64,000 nucleotides of DNA from Arenibacter latericius DSM 15913. Lineage in GTDB: Bacteria; Bacteroidota; Bacteroidia; Flavobacteriales; Flavobacteriaceae. Under the pieces are notes generated by a model. The model saw nothing but the letters and a program-made list of their open reading frames with translations, was not told where the DNA came from and did no database searches. The stretch spans positions 1-64,000 of the forward strand of contig NZ_AUKX01000013.1 in assembly GCF_000424985.1 (NCBI RefSeq), given 5' to 3'. This document shows positions 35,207 through 44,628 of this stretch, piece by piece (positions within the stretch are counted from its first letter, which is position 1; each line of letters begins with the position of its first letter). A program made the position numbers and the translations under genes.

Positions 35207-37064
35207 GTTCGTTTATTTTAAAAGGTTGTCCACTATAAGGTTTGGCATATTCATGTTCCAATGTTTTTTCTAGCATTCTTTTCTCTAAATCTTTTCTGCT
35301 TATATCACCTTTTAAATATTTTTCTATCATTAAGGTGGCAATATGTCCAGCGTAACGACTGCCGAAATACCCATTTTCTACATATACTGCTATGGCAATT
35401 TTTGGATTGTTCACAGGAGCAAAGGCTACAAAAACAGAGTTGTCGGTTAACTGGGTGCGAACCCCGTTTATTCTAGTAAAGTTTTCTACCGTACCAGTTT
35501 TTCCTGCTATGTCTAGATCTTTTACTTGTAGCCATCTCGCGGTTCCCATATTATATACTTCAGCCATGGCTTGTACTACTGGCTCAAAATGGCGTTTGTC
35601 TATAGTAGTATGTTTAGCTTCCGTATATTTTGGAATAGATATATCTTCATCGCCAATCTTTTTTATGACATGAGGGGTAAAATAATGTCCTCTATTGGCA
35701 ATTGCTGCGGTCATATTTGCCAATTGTATTGGGGTGGTCTCTACCTCTCCCTGTCCAATTGAATTAGATATGATATAAGTAGGTCCCCATCTATTGGCGC
35801 CATATACACGGTCATAATATTCTCTACTTGGAATTCTACCAGGTCTTCCAATAGGTAAGTCGTAGCCCAAGAAGGTGCCTAAGCCAAAACTTTTCATGTG
35901 TTTTTCCCAAGCTTCTTGAGCTTCACCAGTAGAATCGAACTGGTCGTAAAACCTTCGGAAAACACCCGCAGAAAATGCGTTGCAAGATCGGTATAGACCT
36001 GAATGTAAATCTCTAAGACCACCTCCGCAATGGCATCCTCTTTTTCTTCTTCCTACATAAAATCCGTTAAAACATTGTATCGTTGTTTCGGTATTTATAG
36101 CTCCTTCTTGTAGTCCTACAAGGGCATTTAAGGTTTTAAATGGGGATCCAGGGGATTGTGATGCCAATAAAGAGCGATCAAAAGTGGGTTTTCTAATACT
36201 GTCGTAATGTAATTTGCTGTAGTTTCTAGACCTTTCACGTCCCACTAATATAGACGGGTCATAGCTAGGACCAGATACCAAGGCTAATATTTCACCAGAG
36301 CTGGGCTCCAAAGCTACAATTCCTCCATGCTTCCCTACCATTAATTTTTCTCCGTACTCTTGTAGGTATTTATCTATGGTCACTGTTATTTCTTGTCCTT
36401 GTACTGGAAGGGTGTCTAAAGCGCCATCTTTATAGGGGCCAATATCTCTATTGAAACGATCTTTCTGAATGTATTTTACTCCCTTTTGTCCCCTTAGGAT
36501 TTCTTCGTATTGCTTCTCTATACCGGTAGTACCCTTTAATTCCCCTGCGGAGTAAGAAGGATTTTTTGCTACGTCCCATGGGTTAACCTCGCTTATGTAG
36601 CCAAGGACATTTGCGCCGCTTTTGGTGTCGTAATAACGTAAGGAGCGTTTTTGAATGTAAAAGCCCTCAAACCGCCTCATTTTCTCTTGAAGACGACCAT
36701 AGTCTTCCTTAGAGAGTTGAGGAACTAACACCGATGGTAGTCTTGGAGAATAAATCCGAGCTTTTTTCAGCTGTTCTACAAAGTGTTCTTTATCAATTCC
36801 TAAAAGGCCACAAAACTCTAAAGTATCTAAAGGTTTAACTTCACCTGGGATGACCATTACATCGTAAGCAGGTTGGTTAGCGACCAATAACTCTCCGTTC
36901 CTATCATAAATATATCCTCTTTCCGGGTAGTCATAAACTGCTTTTATGGCCGGATCTTCCAATATCTGGTTAGGGGAGAAACTAAATATTTGCAGATAGG
37001 ATAATCTGGCTAAAAAAGTTAATCCCGCCAATAAGATTATTGAGGATAACAGTATTTTTCTCAT
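35196..37064 (-). CDS. mrdA: Penicillin-binding protein 2
   Basis: The 622-residue class B PBP has one N-terminal membrane helix, a dimerisation domain (PERGYIYDRNGELL) and a transpeptidase domain. The three active-site motifs are present: SPFK with Ser307 and Lys310, SCN at 360-362 and KTG at 522-524. It cross-links peptidoglycan along the side wall as partner of RodA. It overlaps mreD by 4 bases and rodA by 11 bases. Confidence 0.95.
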   Translation of the reverse strand: MRKILLSSIILLAGLTFLARLSYLQIFSFSPNQILEDPAIKAVYDYPERGYIYDRNGELLVANQPAYDVMVIPGEVKPLDTLEFCGLLGIDKEHFVEQLKKARIYSPRLPSVLVPQLSKEDYGRLQEKMRRFEGFYIQKRSLRYYDTKSGANVLGYISEVNPWDVAKNPSYSAGELKGTTGIEKQYEEILRGQKGVKYIQKDRFNRDIGPYKDGALDTLPVQGQEITVTIDKYLQEYGEKLMVGKHGGIVALEPSSGEILALVSGPSYDPSILVGRERSRNYSKLHYDSIRKPTFDRSLLASQSPGSPFKTLNALVGLQEGAINTETTIQCFNGFYVGRRKRGCHCGGGLRDLHSGLYRSCNAFSAGVFRRFYDQFDSTGEAQEAWEKHMKSFGLGTFLGYDLPIGRPGRIPSREYYDRVYGANRWGPTYIISNSIGQGEVETTPIQLANMTAAIANRGHYFTPHVIKKIGDEDISIPKYTEAKHTTIDKRHFEPVVQAMAEVYNMGTARWLQVKDLDIAGKTGTVENFTRINGVRTQLTDNSVFVAFAPVNNPKIAIAVYVENGYFGSRYAGHIATLMIEKYLKGDISRKDLEKRMLEKTLEHEYAKPYSGQPFKINERAW

Positions 37065-37570
37065 TGTTTTTTAACGCTAAAAAGTGTCTTTAATAGTATG
37101 CTCAGTAATATGGTAGCCATACTAGTGAAAAGTACTTTTTTCAAAATTAGCAGAGTATTTCCAAAACTGAAAATTTCTAGGGTAAAGAATACCAGATGAT
37201 GTAGGATAATCAATATCGTAAGAAATGCTATTTGCTGTGCTTGAGTAGCATTGGTTATTCGGAAATTTTGGAATTCTAGGTTAGCGCCAAAGCAGAAACG
37301 CATTACTGCTGGGCGTAAATAGGCAATGGTTACTGTTGCTGCTGCATGTATGGCCATGGTGTCTGAAAACCAATCGACCATTAGTCCTAGTAAAAAGCTT
37401 AATAATATAAAGAAAAAACGTTGATCTTTAATAGGGTACCAATACAGGAATAGAATATAGACCATCGGGTTTATATATCCGAAAAAATTAAGATTATTGA
37501 ATACCAAGACCTGTACTAAAATTAATAGTATAAATCTAATAACAATAATAAAGGTGCTATTGCTAGTCAT
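37061..37570 (-). CDS. mreD: Rod shape-determining protein MreD
   Basis: This 169-residue protein is almost entirely hydrophobic, with about five membrane helices, as expected for MreD. Identification rests on size, topology and position between mreC (8-base overlap) and mrdA (4-base overlap). It links MreB filaments to the wall synthesis enzymes through MreC at the inner membrane. Confidence 0.85.
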   Translation of the reverse strand: MTSNSTFIIVIRFILLILVQVLVFNNLNFFGYINPMVYILFLYWYPIKDQRFFFILLSFLLGLMVDWFSDTMAIHAAATVTIAYLRPAVMRFCFGANLEFQNFRITNATQAQQIAFLTILIILHHLVFFTLEIFSFGNTLLILKKVLFTSMATILLSILLKTLFSVKKQ

Positions 37571-38384
37571 TACGGATCTTGGATTCTAGTTCTATAATTT
37601 CTTTACGATTCGTGTTTTTTATGATATACACATTCTTTACAGTGGTCATGTCATTAAAAAGTCGAACATCAATATGATACGAACTTTGGGATGTGGTAAT
37701 TTCAAAATTCTCGATGACTCCAATAGGTATGTTTTCTGGAAAAATACTAGAACTTGCACCGGTTACGATGGTGTCACCAATATTTAAGGGTACCAGTCGC
37801 TCTATGTCTTTCAATTGTGCTGTTCGGTAATCTTTGGTGTCCCATGTTAAGGAACCGTAATGGTTAGTGTTTTTTATCTTAGCATTAATTCTAGACCTTA
37901 CATTTAGGATGCTTTGCACCAACGAGAAATTTTTTGAGGTATGTTCTATTATACCTAGAATTCCATCAGCAGTAATAACCCCCATATCTATCTCCAGTCC
38001 ATCAGAACTTCCTTTGTTTAGAGTGATATAGTTCCTTGGTAAAGAATAGCTATTTTTAATTATTTGGCCAGAAAACACCTCATAATCAATTTGGGTAGAA
38101 TCCAATTGTTCAACTTCAACTACTTCTTTTTTCTGATTGAATAATTGGTAACGTAATCTCTTATTTTCTTCAACTAACTTTTTGTTCTCTATCCCAAGGC
38201 TAAAGAAGGTAGAAACGTTGTTGGTAGATTCGTATAAATTACCGGTAAGCCAATTTGCCGAATTAAAAAACTTAGAATTATGGTAAGACTGTGCCCTTAT
38301 TGTAAATGTTAGTGCAATGATCATTAACAATACATAGAGCAAGAAGTTTTTATATTTTAATATAAAATTAATAATCTGCTGCAT
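37563..38384 (-). CDS. mreC: Rod shape-determining protein MreC
   Basis: The 273-residue protein has one N-terminal helix (about 12-29), a coiled-coil region (about 60-95) and a periplasmic beta domain with GSSDGLEIDMGVITADGILG and NIPIGVIENFEIT, as in MreC. It bridges cytoplasmic MreB and periplasmic PBP2. It overlaps mreD by 8 bases; a 114-base gap separates it from mreB. Confidence 0.92.
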   Translation of the reverse strand: MQQIINFILKYKNFLLYVLLMIIALTFTIRAQSYHNSKFFNSANWLTGNLYESTNNVSTFFSLGIENKKLVEENKRLRYQLFNQKKEVVEVEQLDSTQIDYEVFSGQIIKNSYSLPRNYITLNKGSSDGLEIDMGVITADGILGIIEHTSKNFSLVQSILNVRSRINAKIKNTNHYGSLTWDTKDYRTAQLKDIERLVPLNIGDTIVTGASSSIFPENIPIGVIENFEITTSQSSYHIDVRLFNDMTTVKNVYIIKNTNRKEIIELESKIRND

Positions 38385-38498
38385 GTACTTGTGTTAAATT
38401 ATTGAACCTTCATTTTTAATAGGTCAATTCTAGAATTAAGGTCCGGTTGCTTTTATTAGTTTTAATAGGATGATTCCCATCAAAGCTTTTTATTAAAT

Positions 38499-39527
38499 TT
38501 ATTTAATTAAGATGCTTTTATAGCGGTCCAAATTTTTTAAAGCAATTCCCGTACCCCTAACAACAGCTCTTAATGGATCCTCTGCAATATATACTGGTAA
38601 GTCTGTTTTTTGAGATAAACGTCTATCTAGACCTCTTAGCATAGACCCGCCTCCAGCTAGGTAAATTCCTGTGTTATAGATATCTGCCGCCAATTCTGGT
38701 GGCGTTTGAGATAAGGTTTCCATAACTGCATCTTCTACCCTTAAAATGGATTTATCCAAAGCTTTTGCTATTTCCCTATAAGAAACAGAAACTTGTTTTG
38801 GTTTACCGGTTAGAAGATCCCTACCTTGAACGGACATTTCATCTGGTGGCGACTGTAAGTCTTCCGTGGCAGAACCAATAGTAATCTTAATATTCTCTGC
38901 GGTGCTTTCTCCAACATATAAGTTATGCTGGGTACGCATATAATAGATAATATCATTTGTGAATACATCACCGGCAATCTTAACGGACTTATCGCATACG
39001 ATTCCTCCTAGAGCAATTACCGCAATTTCAGTAGTTCCCCCACCTATATCTACGATCATATTTCCTTTAGGTTGCATAATATCTAATCCGATCCCTATAG
39101 CAGCTGCCATTGGTTCGTGAATTAGATATACTTCCTTGCCATTTACTCGCTCTGCCGATTCTTTTACCGCCCTCATTTCTACCTCCGTAATTCCGGAAGG
39201 GATGCATATTACCATCCGCAATGCGGGCGGGAACCACTTTTTCTTAAGTGCGGGTATGTTTTTAATAAACATACTGATCATCTTTTCAGATGCATCAAAA
39301 TCCGCAATAACTCCATCCTTTAACGGCCTAATGGTCTTGATGTTTTCATGGGTTTTCCCCTGCATCATACTGGCTTCTTTTCCAACCGCGATGATTTTGC
39401 CAGTAATTCTATCTCTAGCAACAATAGAGGGATTGTCCACAGCAACCTTGTCATTGTGAATAATTAGGGTGTTAGCGGTTCCTAAATCTATCGCTATCTC
39501 CTCGGTTAAGAAATCAAAAAATCCCAT
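38499..39527 (-). CDS. mreB: Actin-like cell-shape protein MreB
   Basis: The 342-residue protein has the actin-fold phosphate loops DLGTANT at 14-20 and VDIGGGTTEIAV, the N-terminal amphipathic FFDFLTEEIA and the hinge YLAGGGSMLRGLD. MreB filaments guide side-wall synthesis. The gene is 56 bases downstream of purH and carries its own -7 type box at 39570-39577, so it can probably be transcribed independently. Confidence 0.97.
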   Translation of the reverse strand: MGFFDFLTEEIAIDLGTANTLIIHNDKVAVDNPSIVARDRITGKIIAVGKEASMMQGKTHENIKTIRPLKDGVIADFDASEKMISMFIKNIPALKKKWFPPALRMVICIPSGITEVEMRAVKESAERVNGKEVYLIHEPMAAAIGIGLDIMQPKGNMIVDIGGGTTEIAVIALGGIVCDKSVKIAGDVFTNDIIYYMRTQHNLYVGESTAENIKITIGSATEDLQSPPDEMSVQGRDLLTGKPKQVSVSYREIAKALDKSILRVEDAVMETLSQTPPELAADIYNTGIYLAGGGSMLRGLDRRLSQKTDLPVYIAEDPLRAVVRGTGIALKNLDRYKSILIK

Positions 39528-39569
39528 TTTTTAGCTGTTTGTTTTCGGATTAAAAGTCAGTTTTATCTT

Positions 39570-39577
39570 CAAAAGTA
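39570..39577 (-). promoter_or_regulatory. Candidate -7 box for mreB
   Basis: On the minus strand TACTTTTG lies 42 bases before the mreB ATG, partly alongside the end of purH (stop at 39584). The same 8-mer precedes purH and topA. Confidence 0.45.
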
Positions 39578-39583
39578 AGGAAA

Positions 39584-41116
39584 TTAATGTTTAAAATGGC
39601 GGGTGCCCGTCATTACCATAGATATCCCATTTTCATTGCAATAGTCAATACTTAGCTGGTCTTTAATAGATCCTCCTGGTTGTATAACGCTTGTTATACC
39701 ACTTTTATGCGCAATTTCTACACAATCTGGAAAAGGAAAAAACGCATCACTAGCCATAACCGCTCCATTTAAGTCAAAATTAAAGGATTTGGCCTTATGA
39801 ATTGCTTGGTTTAAAGCGTCTACTCTAGAGGTCTGTCCTGTGCCACTAGCACATAATTGCTTATTCTTGGCTAAAACAATAGTGTTACTTTTTGTGTGTT
39901 TACACAGTTTAGATGCAAATATTAAATCCTCTAGCTCCTGGTCAGTAGCCTTTTTATCGGTAACATTAGTTAGGTCTTCTAAGGTGTCGGTTTTGTAATC
40001 TTTATCTTGTAGAAGCACTCCGTTTAAACAGGTTCTTACTGTAGTAGTTGGTAATGCAACTTCTTTTTGGATTAATATGATGCGGTTTTTCTTGCCTTTC
40101 AAAATCTCTAACGCCTCGTCAGAGTAACTAGGGGCAATGATTACCTCACAGAATAGATTGTGAATTTCTGTTGCGGTAGCTGCATCAATTTCTTTATTAC
40201 TAATCAAAACTCCTCCAAAGGCGGAAACGGGGTCTCCTGCCAAAGCGTCTACATAAGCTTCTTTTATTGTAGAGCGAGTGGCTAAGCCACAAGCGTTGTT
40301 ATGCTTTAAAATAGCAAACGTAGGCTCGTCATTTTTAAATTCCTCAATAAGATTTACTGCGGCATCAACATCTAATAAGTTATTGTAAGAAAGTTCTTTA
40401 CCGTGTAACTTCTGAAACATGGCATCAAAATCTCCAAAGAAAAATCCTTTTTGGTGTGGATTTTCGCCATACCTAAGTACTTGTCCATTAGTTTCACTTA
40501 ATTTTAAGGAGGGCTCCTTTAAATCTTGATTAAAGTAATTGAAGATGGCCGAATCGTAATGAGAAGATATATTAAAAGATTTTGTAGCAAATCGCTTACG
40601 TTCTTCCAAGGTAGTACTTCCGTTACCTTTGGTCATTATTTCTAATACCTCCTGGTAATCATCCATAGAAGAAACACATAGTGTATCCTTGTAGTTTTTA
40701 GCAGCTGCGCGTATTAATGAAATACCGCCTATATCTATCTTTTCAATAATATCTTGTTCAGAAGCTCCGCTGGCTACAGTTTTTTCAAAAGGATATAAAT
40801 CTACGATTACAATGTCTAATTGAGGGATTCCAAACTCCTTCAATTGCTCTTGGTCCCCTTCATTGTCTTGGCGATTAAGGATTCCGCCAAAAACTTTTGG
40901 GTGTAAGGTTTTAACCCTACCTCCTAAAATGGAAGGGTAACTTGTAATGTCCTCTACAGGAACTACATCAATGCCTAATTCTTTAATAAATTTCTCTGTG
41001 CCACCAGTAGAATAAATGGTGATTCCCAATTCATTAAGCTTTTCTACTAAGGGTGCAAGACCATCTTTATGGAATACTGAAATAAGGGCCGAAGTAGCTT
41101 TTTTGGAGGTGCTCAT
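39584..41116 (-). CDS. purH: Bifunctional AICAR transformylase/IMP cyclohydrolase
   Basis: This 510-residue enzyme completes purine synthesis to IMP. The N-terminal MGS-like cyclohydrolase (about 1-190) shows STGGTEKFIKE and GRVKTLHPKVFGGIL; the C-terminal transformylase shows LRYGENPHQKG, KHNNACGLA and the late GGSIKD. Length is usual. It is first of the purH-mre-mrd run, an arrangement often seen in Bacteroidota, and has a TACTTTTG box upstream. Confidence 0.97.
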   Translation of the reverse strand: MSTSKKATSALISVFHKDGLAPLVEKLNELGITIYSTGGTEKFIKELGIDVVPVEDITSYPSILGGRVKTLHPKVFGGILNRQDNEGDQEQLKEFGIPQLDIVIVDLYPFEKTVASGASEQDIIEKIDIGGISLIRAAAKNYKDTLCVSSMDDYQEVLEIMTKGNGSTTLEERKRFATKSFNISSHYDSAIFNYFNQDLKEPSLKLSETNGQVLRYGENPHQKGFFFGDFDAMFQKLHGKELSYNNLLDVDAAVNLIEEFKNDEPTFAILKHNNACGLATRSTIKEAYVDALAGDPVSAFGGVLISNKEIDAATATEIHNLFCEVIIAPSYSDEALEILKGKKNRIILIQKEVALPTTTVRTCLNGVLLQDKDYKTDTLEDLTNVTDKKATDQELEDLIFASKLCKHTKSNTIVLAKNKQLCASGTGQTSRVDALNQAIHKAKSFNFDLNGAVMASDAFFPFPDCVEIAHKSGITSVIQPGGSIKDQLSIDYCNENGISMVMTGTRHFKH

Positions 41117-41150
41117 TTTTTTGTACTTATTATTATGGATTAACAGGGTG

Positions 41151-41158
41151 CAAAAGTA
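41151..41158 (-). promoter_or_regulatory. Candidate -7 box for purH
   Basis: On the minus strand TACTTTTG lies 34 bases before the purH ATG. No purine-responsive operator or riboswitch fold is evident in the short leader. Confidence 0.45.
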
Positions 41159-41207
41159 GTTTTTTTGTACTTAAAAACAGTAGATTTAACAACAATCACT
41201 CTAAAGT

Positions 41208-41687
41208 TTAGTAAATATTAGATATTTCATGATTGATGTATTCTAAAAAGCGCTCGTCTTCCTCAGAAAATGGATTTATGGTATTAGAATCTATATCTAT
41301 TTGTCCAATATTTTCCCCGTTTACAAATAAGGGTACTACTATTTCTGATTTAACAGTTATGCTACAGGCAATATAATTATCCTGAGCTTTTACATCAGGA
41401 ACCACAAAGTTTTGGTTAGATACGGCTACCTGACCGCATATGCCTTTTCCAAAAGGAATAGTGGTATGGTCTGTGGGTGCGCCAGCATAAGGGCCTAGGA
41501 TAAGCTCTTCTTTGTTGCCGTTTCTAAAATAAAAACCTACCCAATCATAATAAGGGACATTGTCTTTTAGTAAATTACAAATAGCCTGTAATTTTTGATT
41601 GGTCTCTTGATGAGGTGTTTTTAGTATATCAGTAACTTGTAATTTTAGTTTTTCGAACATAAATAAGTTTTCGTCAAAATTAACCAT
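41208..41687 (-). CDS. GAF protein, free methionine-R-sulfoxide reductase-like
   Basis: The 159-residue protein is a single GAF domain with WVGFYFRNG, LGPYAG, GKGICGQVAV and YIACSITVKSEIVVPL. It matches the fRMsr (MsrC/YebR) family, which reduces free methionine sulfoxide. Of the three family cysteines it keeps Cys84 (GICG) and Cys108 (IACS, the catalytic one) but lacks the first, replaced in APTDHTTI. Activity would then need another resolving thiol or could be lost. ATG codons at 41687 and 41660 are both possible starts; relatives mostly begin at the second (MFEKLKL). Confidence 0.78.
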   Translation of the reverse strand: MVNFDENLFMFEKLKLQVTDILKTPHQETNQKLQAICNLLKDNVPYYDWVGFYFRNGNKEELILGPYAGAPTDHTTIPFGKGICGQVAVSNQNFVVPDVKAQDNYIACSITVKSEIVVPLFVNGENIGQIDIDSNTINPFSEEDERFLEYINHEISNIY

Positions 41688-41830
41688 ATTTCTATTTTCT
41701 GACGTGAAGTTTAACGTTATTGATTTAATTCCTTTTCATCTGTTTTTTCTAAAAAAAATAAAGGCAATAATAATGGTGATAAGAAGTTTAGGTTGTGAAT
41801 GGAATTTGGAAAAGGTATATAAGATTTCAT

Positions 41831-41838
41831 TATTTTTG
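41831..41838 (+). promoter_or_regulatory. Candidate -7 box for the metal cassette
   Basis: TATTTTTG fits TAnnTTTG and ends 5 bases before the ATG of the HYC_CC_PP gene, again suggesting a leaderless transcript. Confidence 0.4.
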
Positions 41839-41843
41839 CATCG

Positions 41844-42263
41844 ATGAAACAAGTCATTCGTAAAATAACTTCCCTTTGGTTGGCGTTGCTGATTTTGTTT
41901 GCTACCGTTTCTTGGACGGTGGAAAAACATTATTGCTTAGGTCACTTAGTAGATATTGCTTTTTTTCAAGAAGCGGAAAGTTGTGGCATGATAGCTGCTG
42001 ATGACGCAGAAATTACAAATCTTAATTTAGAGCAACCTTCTTGTTGTATTGATGAGGTTCTCTCAATTAAGGGATTAGAGGATCTTGCTTTTTCTGTGAA
42101 GGACTTAAAGTTGGTTTTGCCTTTTACTTATGCCGTGCTTAAGGAGGAAGCTGATTTTCATTTTTTAGAAGAAATTGATGGACTTCCCAATTTAGGAACT
42201 AATAATCCACCTCCTCTTTTAGGGAGGGATATATACCTGGTGTATCAGGTTTTTCTACTTTGA
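41844..42263 (+). CDS. HYC_CC_PP family protein
   Basis: This 139-residue protein starts with a signal/anchor segment (about 8-24) and has the three name-giving motifs: HYC at 29-31, CC at 67-68 and PP within PPP at 122-124. The family is found in Bacteroidota beside TonB-dependent receptors; its function is not established. His and paired Cys residues suggest metal binding outside the cytoplasm, probably copper or a similar soft metal. It is first of a three-gene plus-strand cassette. Confidence 0.85.
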   Translation: MKQVIRKITSLWLALLILFATVSWTVEKHYCLGHLVDIAFFQEAESCGMIAADDAEITNLNLEQPSCCIDEVLSIKGLEDLAFSVKDLKLVLPFTYAVLKEEADFHFLEEIDGLPNLGTNNPPPLLGRDIYLVYQVFLL

Positions 42264-42358
42264 TTTTAATATTAGTAAAAAAATTGCCTACCCGCTCTTT
42301 TGAGTATGGGTGGTGAATTTTGGTATGTTTTTGTTTTACTAATATTAAAAATAATTTA

Positions 42359-44593
42359 ATGAATAAATTTTTATTTTTTGTTTTAACCTCCCTGCCATTT
42401 CTAGTATGTGGTCAGAATGTTGAGGGGGTAATCTTAGAATCTAATTCTGAGGATAGTGATAAGGTATTGCCTGGTGCAAATGTGTACTGGTTAAATTCCC
42501 AAACGGGGACTATTACCGGGGAAGATGGTAAGTTTACAATTCCTTTTGTTCTAGAATATAATAAGTTAGTAATAAGTTATGTTGGGTTTCATACCGATAC
42601 GCTTACGGTAAATGAGCCTCGAGAATTACGTCATCGTCTACGGCCTTCTAATGAGTTGGATGAGGTAGTTCTTCAGAAGAAGCGAGACGCCTTGCAAAAG
42701 TCTTATTTCAGTCCTCAGAATGTGGTTACTATCAATAGCGCAGAATTACTAAAGGCTGCATGTTGCAATCTTTCCGAAAGTTTTGAAACCAATCCGTCTA
42801 TAGATGTTAATTTTTCTGATGCTCTTACAGGAACTAAACAGGTTCAGATGTTAGGGCTTACCAGTCCATATCTATTAATTGCTCAAGAAAATATCCCGAT
42901 GGTGCGTGGTGCATCACAGGTGTATGGGTTGAGCTTTATACCTGGGACCTGGGTAGAAAGTATCCAGATTACCAAAGGAGGTGGAAGTGTGGTAAATGGG
43001 TATGAGAGCATCTCTGGTCAGATAAATGCAGAATTGGTGAAGCCTTTTACGGATAAGCGACTCTTTGTGAACGGTTATGCTAATATGAACGGTAGACTAG
43101 AATTAAATACCCACCTCAACCATGCTCTAAGTGATAAATGGAGTACGGGACTTTATTTGCATGGAAATTATAGGAATGCTAAAGAAGATGAAAATAAAGA
43201 TGGATTCTTAGACGCTCCCTTGGGGAATCAGATCAATATCTTAAATAGATGGCAGTACCAGGATGCAGAGAAGGGATGGGTGAGTTTTATTAATGTGCGG
43301 TTTTTAAATGATGAGAAACAGACAGGGCAGACCCAATTTAACCCTAGTACAGATAAATTTACCACCAACGCATGGGGTAGTGAAATAGATACAAGGAGGT
43401 TTGATTCTTCTTGGAAGTTAGGATATGTTTTTCCCGAACTGCCGTTTCAAAGCATAGGTTTTCAAACTGCTTATAGTTTGCATAAGCAGGACTCGTACTT
43501 TGGCTTTAATCGATATAATATTGATCATGAGAGTAGTTATACCAATTTGCAGTTAAATTCTATTATTGGAGATACACGAAGTAAATTTAAAACAGGTGTC
43601 ACCTTTGCGTATGATGGTTATACCGAAATGGTAAATGCAATAGACTATTCTAGGGTTGATAAATCTATTGGTGCGTTTTTTGAATATAGTTATGATGACT
43701 TGAAGAAATTGAGCTTAACCGCAGGAATTAGGGCAGATAGTCATAACAATCTAGGAAATTTTATTACCCCTAGGCTTCATGTTCGTTATCTACCTTGGGA
43801 AAGGGGAAGTATAAAAGCTTCAATTGGACGTGGAAGAAAAGCGGCTAATATATTTGCGGAAAATCAGCAAATGTTTGGCTCGGTACGAAAAATAAAAATA
43901 GATCAACAAGGAGGTAATGTTTATGGATTAGATGCTGAAGATGCCTGGAATTATGGTGTAGGATTTATACAGGGCTTTATCCTCTTCAATAGAGTTGGAA
44001 ATATTTCTTTAGATTATTACGTTACAGATTTTAATAATCAGGTAGTAGTAGATTGGGAAGATCCTCAAGCAGTTTCCTTTTATAATCTAGAAGGTAAAAG
44101 TGTTGCGCGAAGCTTTCAGTTTGAAGTAAATCACAAGCTATTAGAGAACGTAGAGGTGAGAACTGCCTATAAATTTTATGATGTAGAGACGGACTATGTT
44201 TCTGGTAAGCTGCAAAAGCCTTTGCAGGCCCAACATCGATTCTTTGCTAATGTGGGCTATATTACCAAGGCGAAGGAAAATGGATCGCAGTGGCGGGCAG
44301 ATTACACTTTACATGCATTAGGGAAACAGCGATTGCCAAATACAACTAATAACCCTATGGAGTATCAGCTGGGAGAATATTCGCGTTCTTTTAGCTTGAT
44401 GAATGCACAGTTAACTAGAGTATTCTCGGATAAGTTTGAAATCTATATTGGTGGTGAAAACTTAACGGATTACGTTCAAGATAGGCCAGTGTTAAGTGCA
44501 GGGGATCCTTTTGGACCAAATTTTGATACTACTATAATTTACGGTCCTACTATGGGTAGGATGTTTTATACAGGTTTTAGATATAAATTATAA
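42359..44593 (+). CDS. TonB-dependent receptor with carboxypeptidase-like domain
   Basis: From the ATG at 42359 (chosen because a clear signal peptide, MNKFLFFVLTSLPFLVCGQ, starts there; an ATG at 42320 lies upstream in frame) the protein has 744 residues. A CarboxypepD_reg-like beta domain (LPGANVYWLNSQTGTITGEDG) comes first, then a plug domain with an unusual ACCNLSE Cys pair, then a 22-stranded-type barrel ending MGRMFYTGFRYKL. It imports a ligand across the outer membrane using TonB. Context with an HYC_CC_PP protein and a CxxC metal-binding protein makes a metal or metallophore the best guess. Confidence 0.9.
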   Translation: MNKFLFFVLTSLPFLVCGQNVEGVILESNSEDSDKVLPGANVYWLNSQTGTITGEDGKFTIPFVLEYNKLVISYVGFHTDTLTVNEPRELRHRLRPSNELDEVVLQKKRDALQKSYFSPQNVVTINSAELLKAACCNLSESFETNPSIDVNFSDALTGTKQVQMLGLTSPYLLIAQENIPMVRGASQVYGLSFIPGTWVESIQITKGGGSVVNGYESISGQINAELVKPFTDKRLFVNGYANMNGRLELNTHLNHALSDKWSTGLYLHGNYRNAKEDENKDGFLDAPLGNQINILNRWQYQDAEKGWVSFINVRFLNDEKQTGQTQFNPSTDKFTTNAWGSEIDTRRFDSSWKLGYVFPELPFQSIGFQTAYSLHKQDSYFGFNRYNIDHESSYTNLQLNSIIGDTRSKFKTGVTFAYDGYTEMVNAIDYSRVDKSIGAFFEYSYDDLKKLSLTAGIRADSHNNLGNFITPRLHVRYLPWERGSIKASIGRGRKAANIFAENQQMFGSVRKIKIDQQGGNVYGLDAEDAWNYGVGFIQGFILFNRVGNISLDYYVTDFNNQVVVDWEDPQAVSFYNLEGKSVARSFQFEVNHKLLENVEVRTAYKFYDVETDYVSGKLQKPLQAQHRFFANVGYITKAKENGSQWRADYTLHALGKQRLPNTTNNPMEYQLGEYSRSFSLMNAQLTRVFSDKFEIYIGGENLTDYVQDRPVLSAGDPFGPNFDTTIIYGPTMGRMFYTGFRYKL

Positions 44594-44628
44594 CTTTAAA
44601 GATTGATAATCGATTTAATACAAAATTC

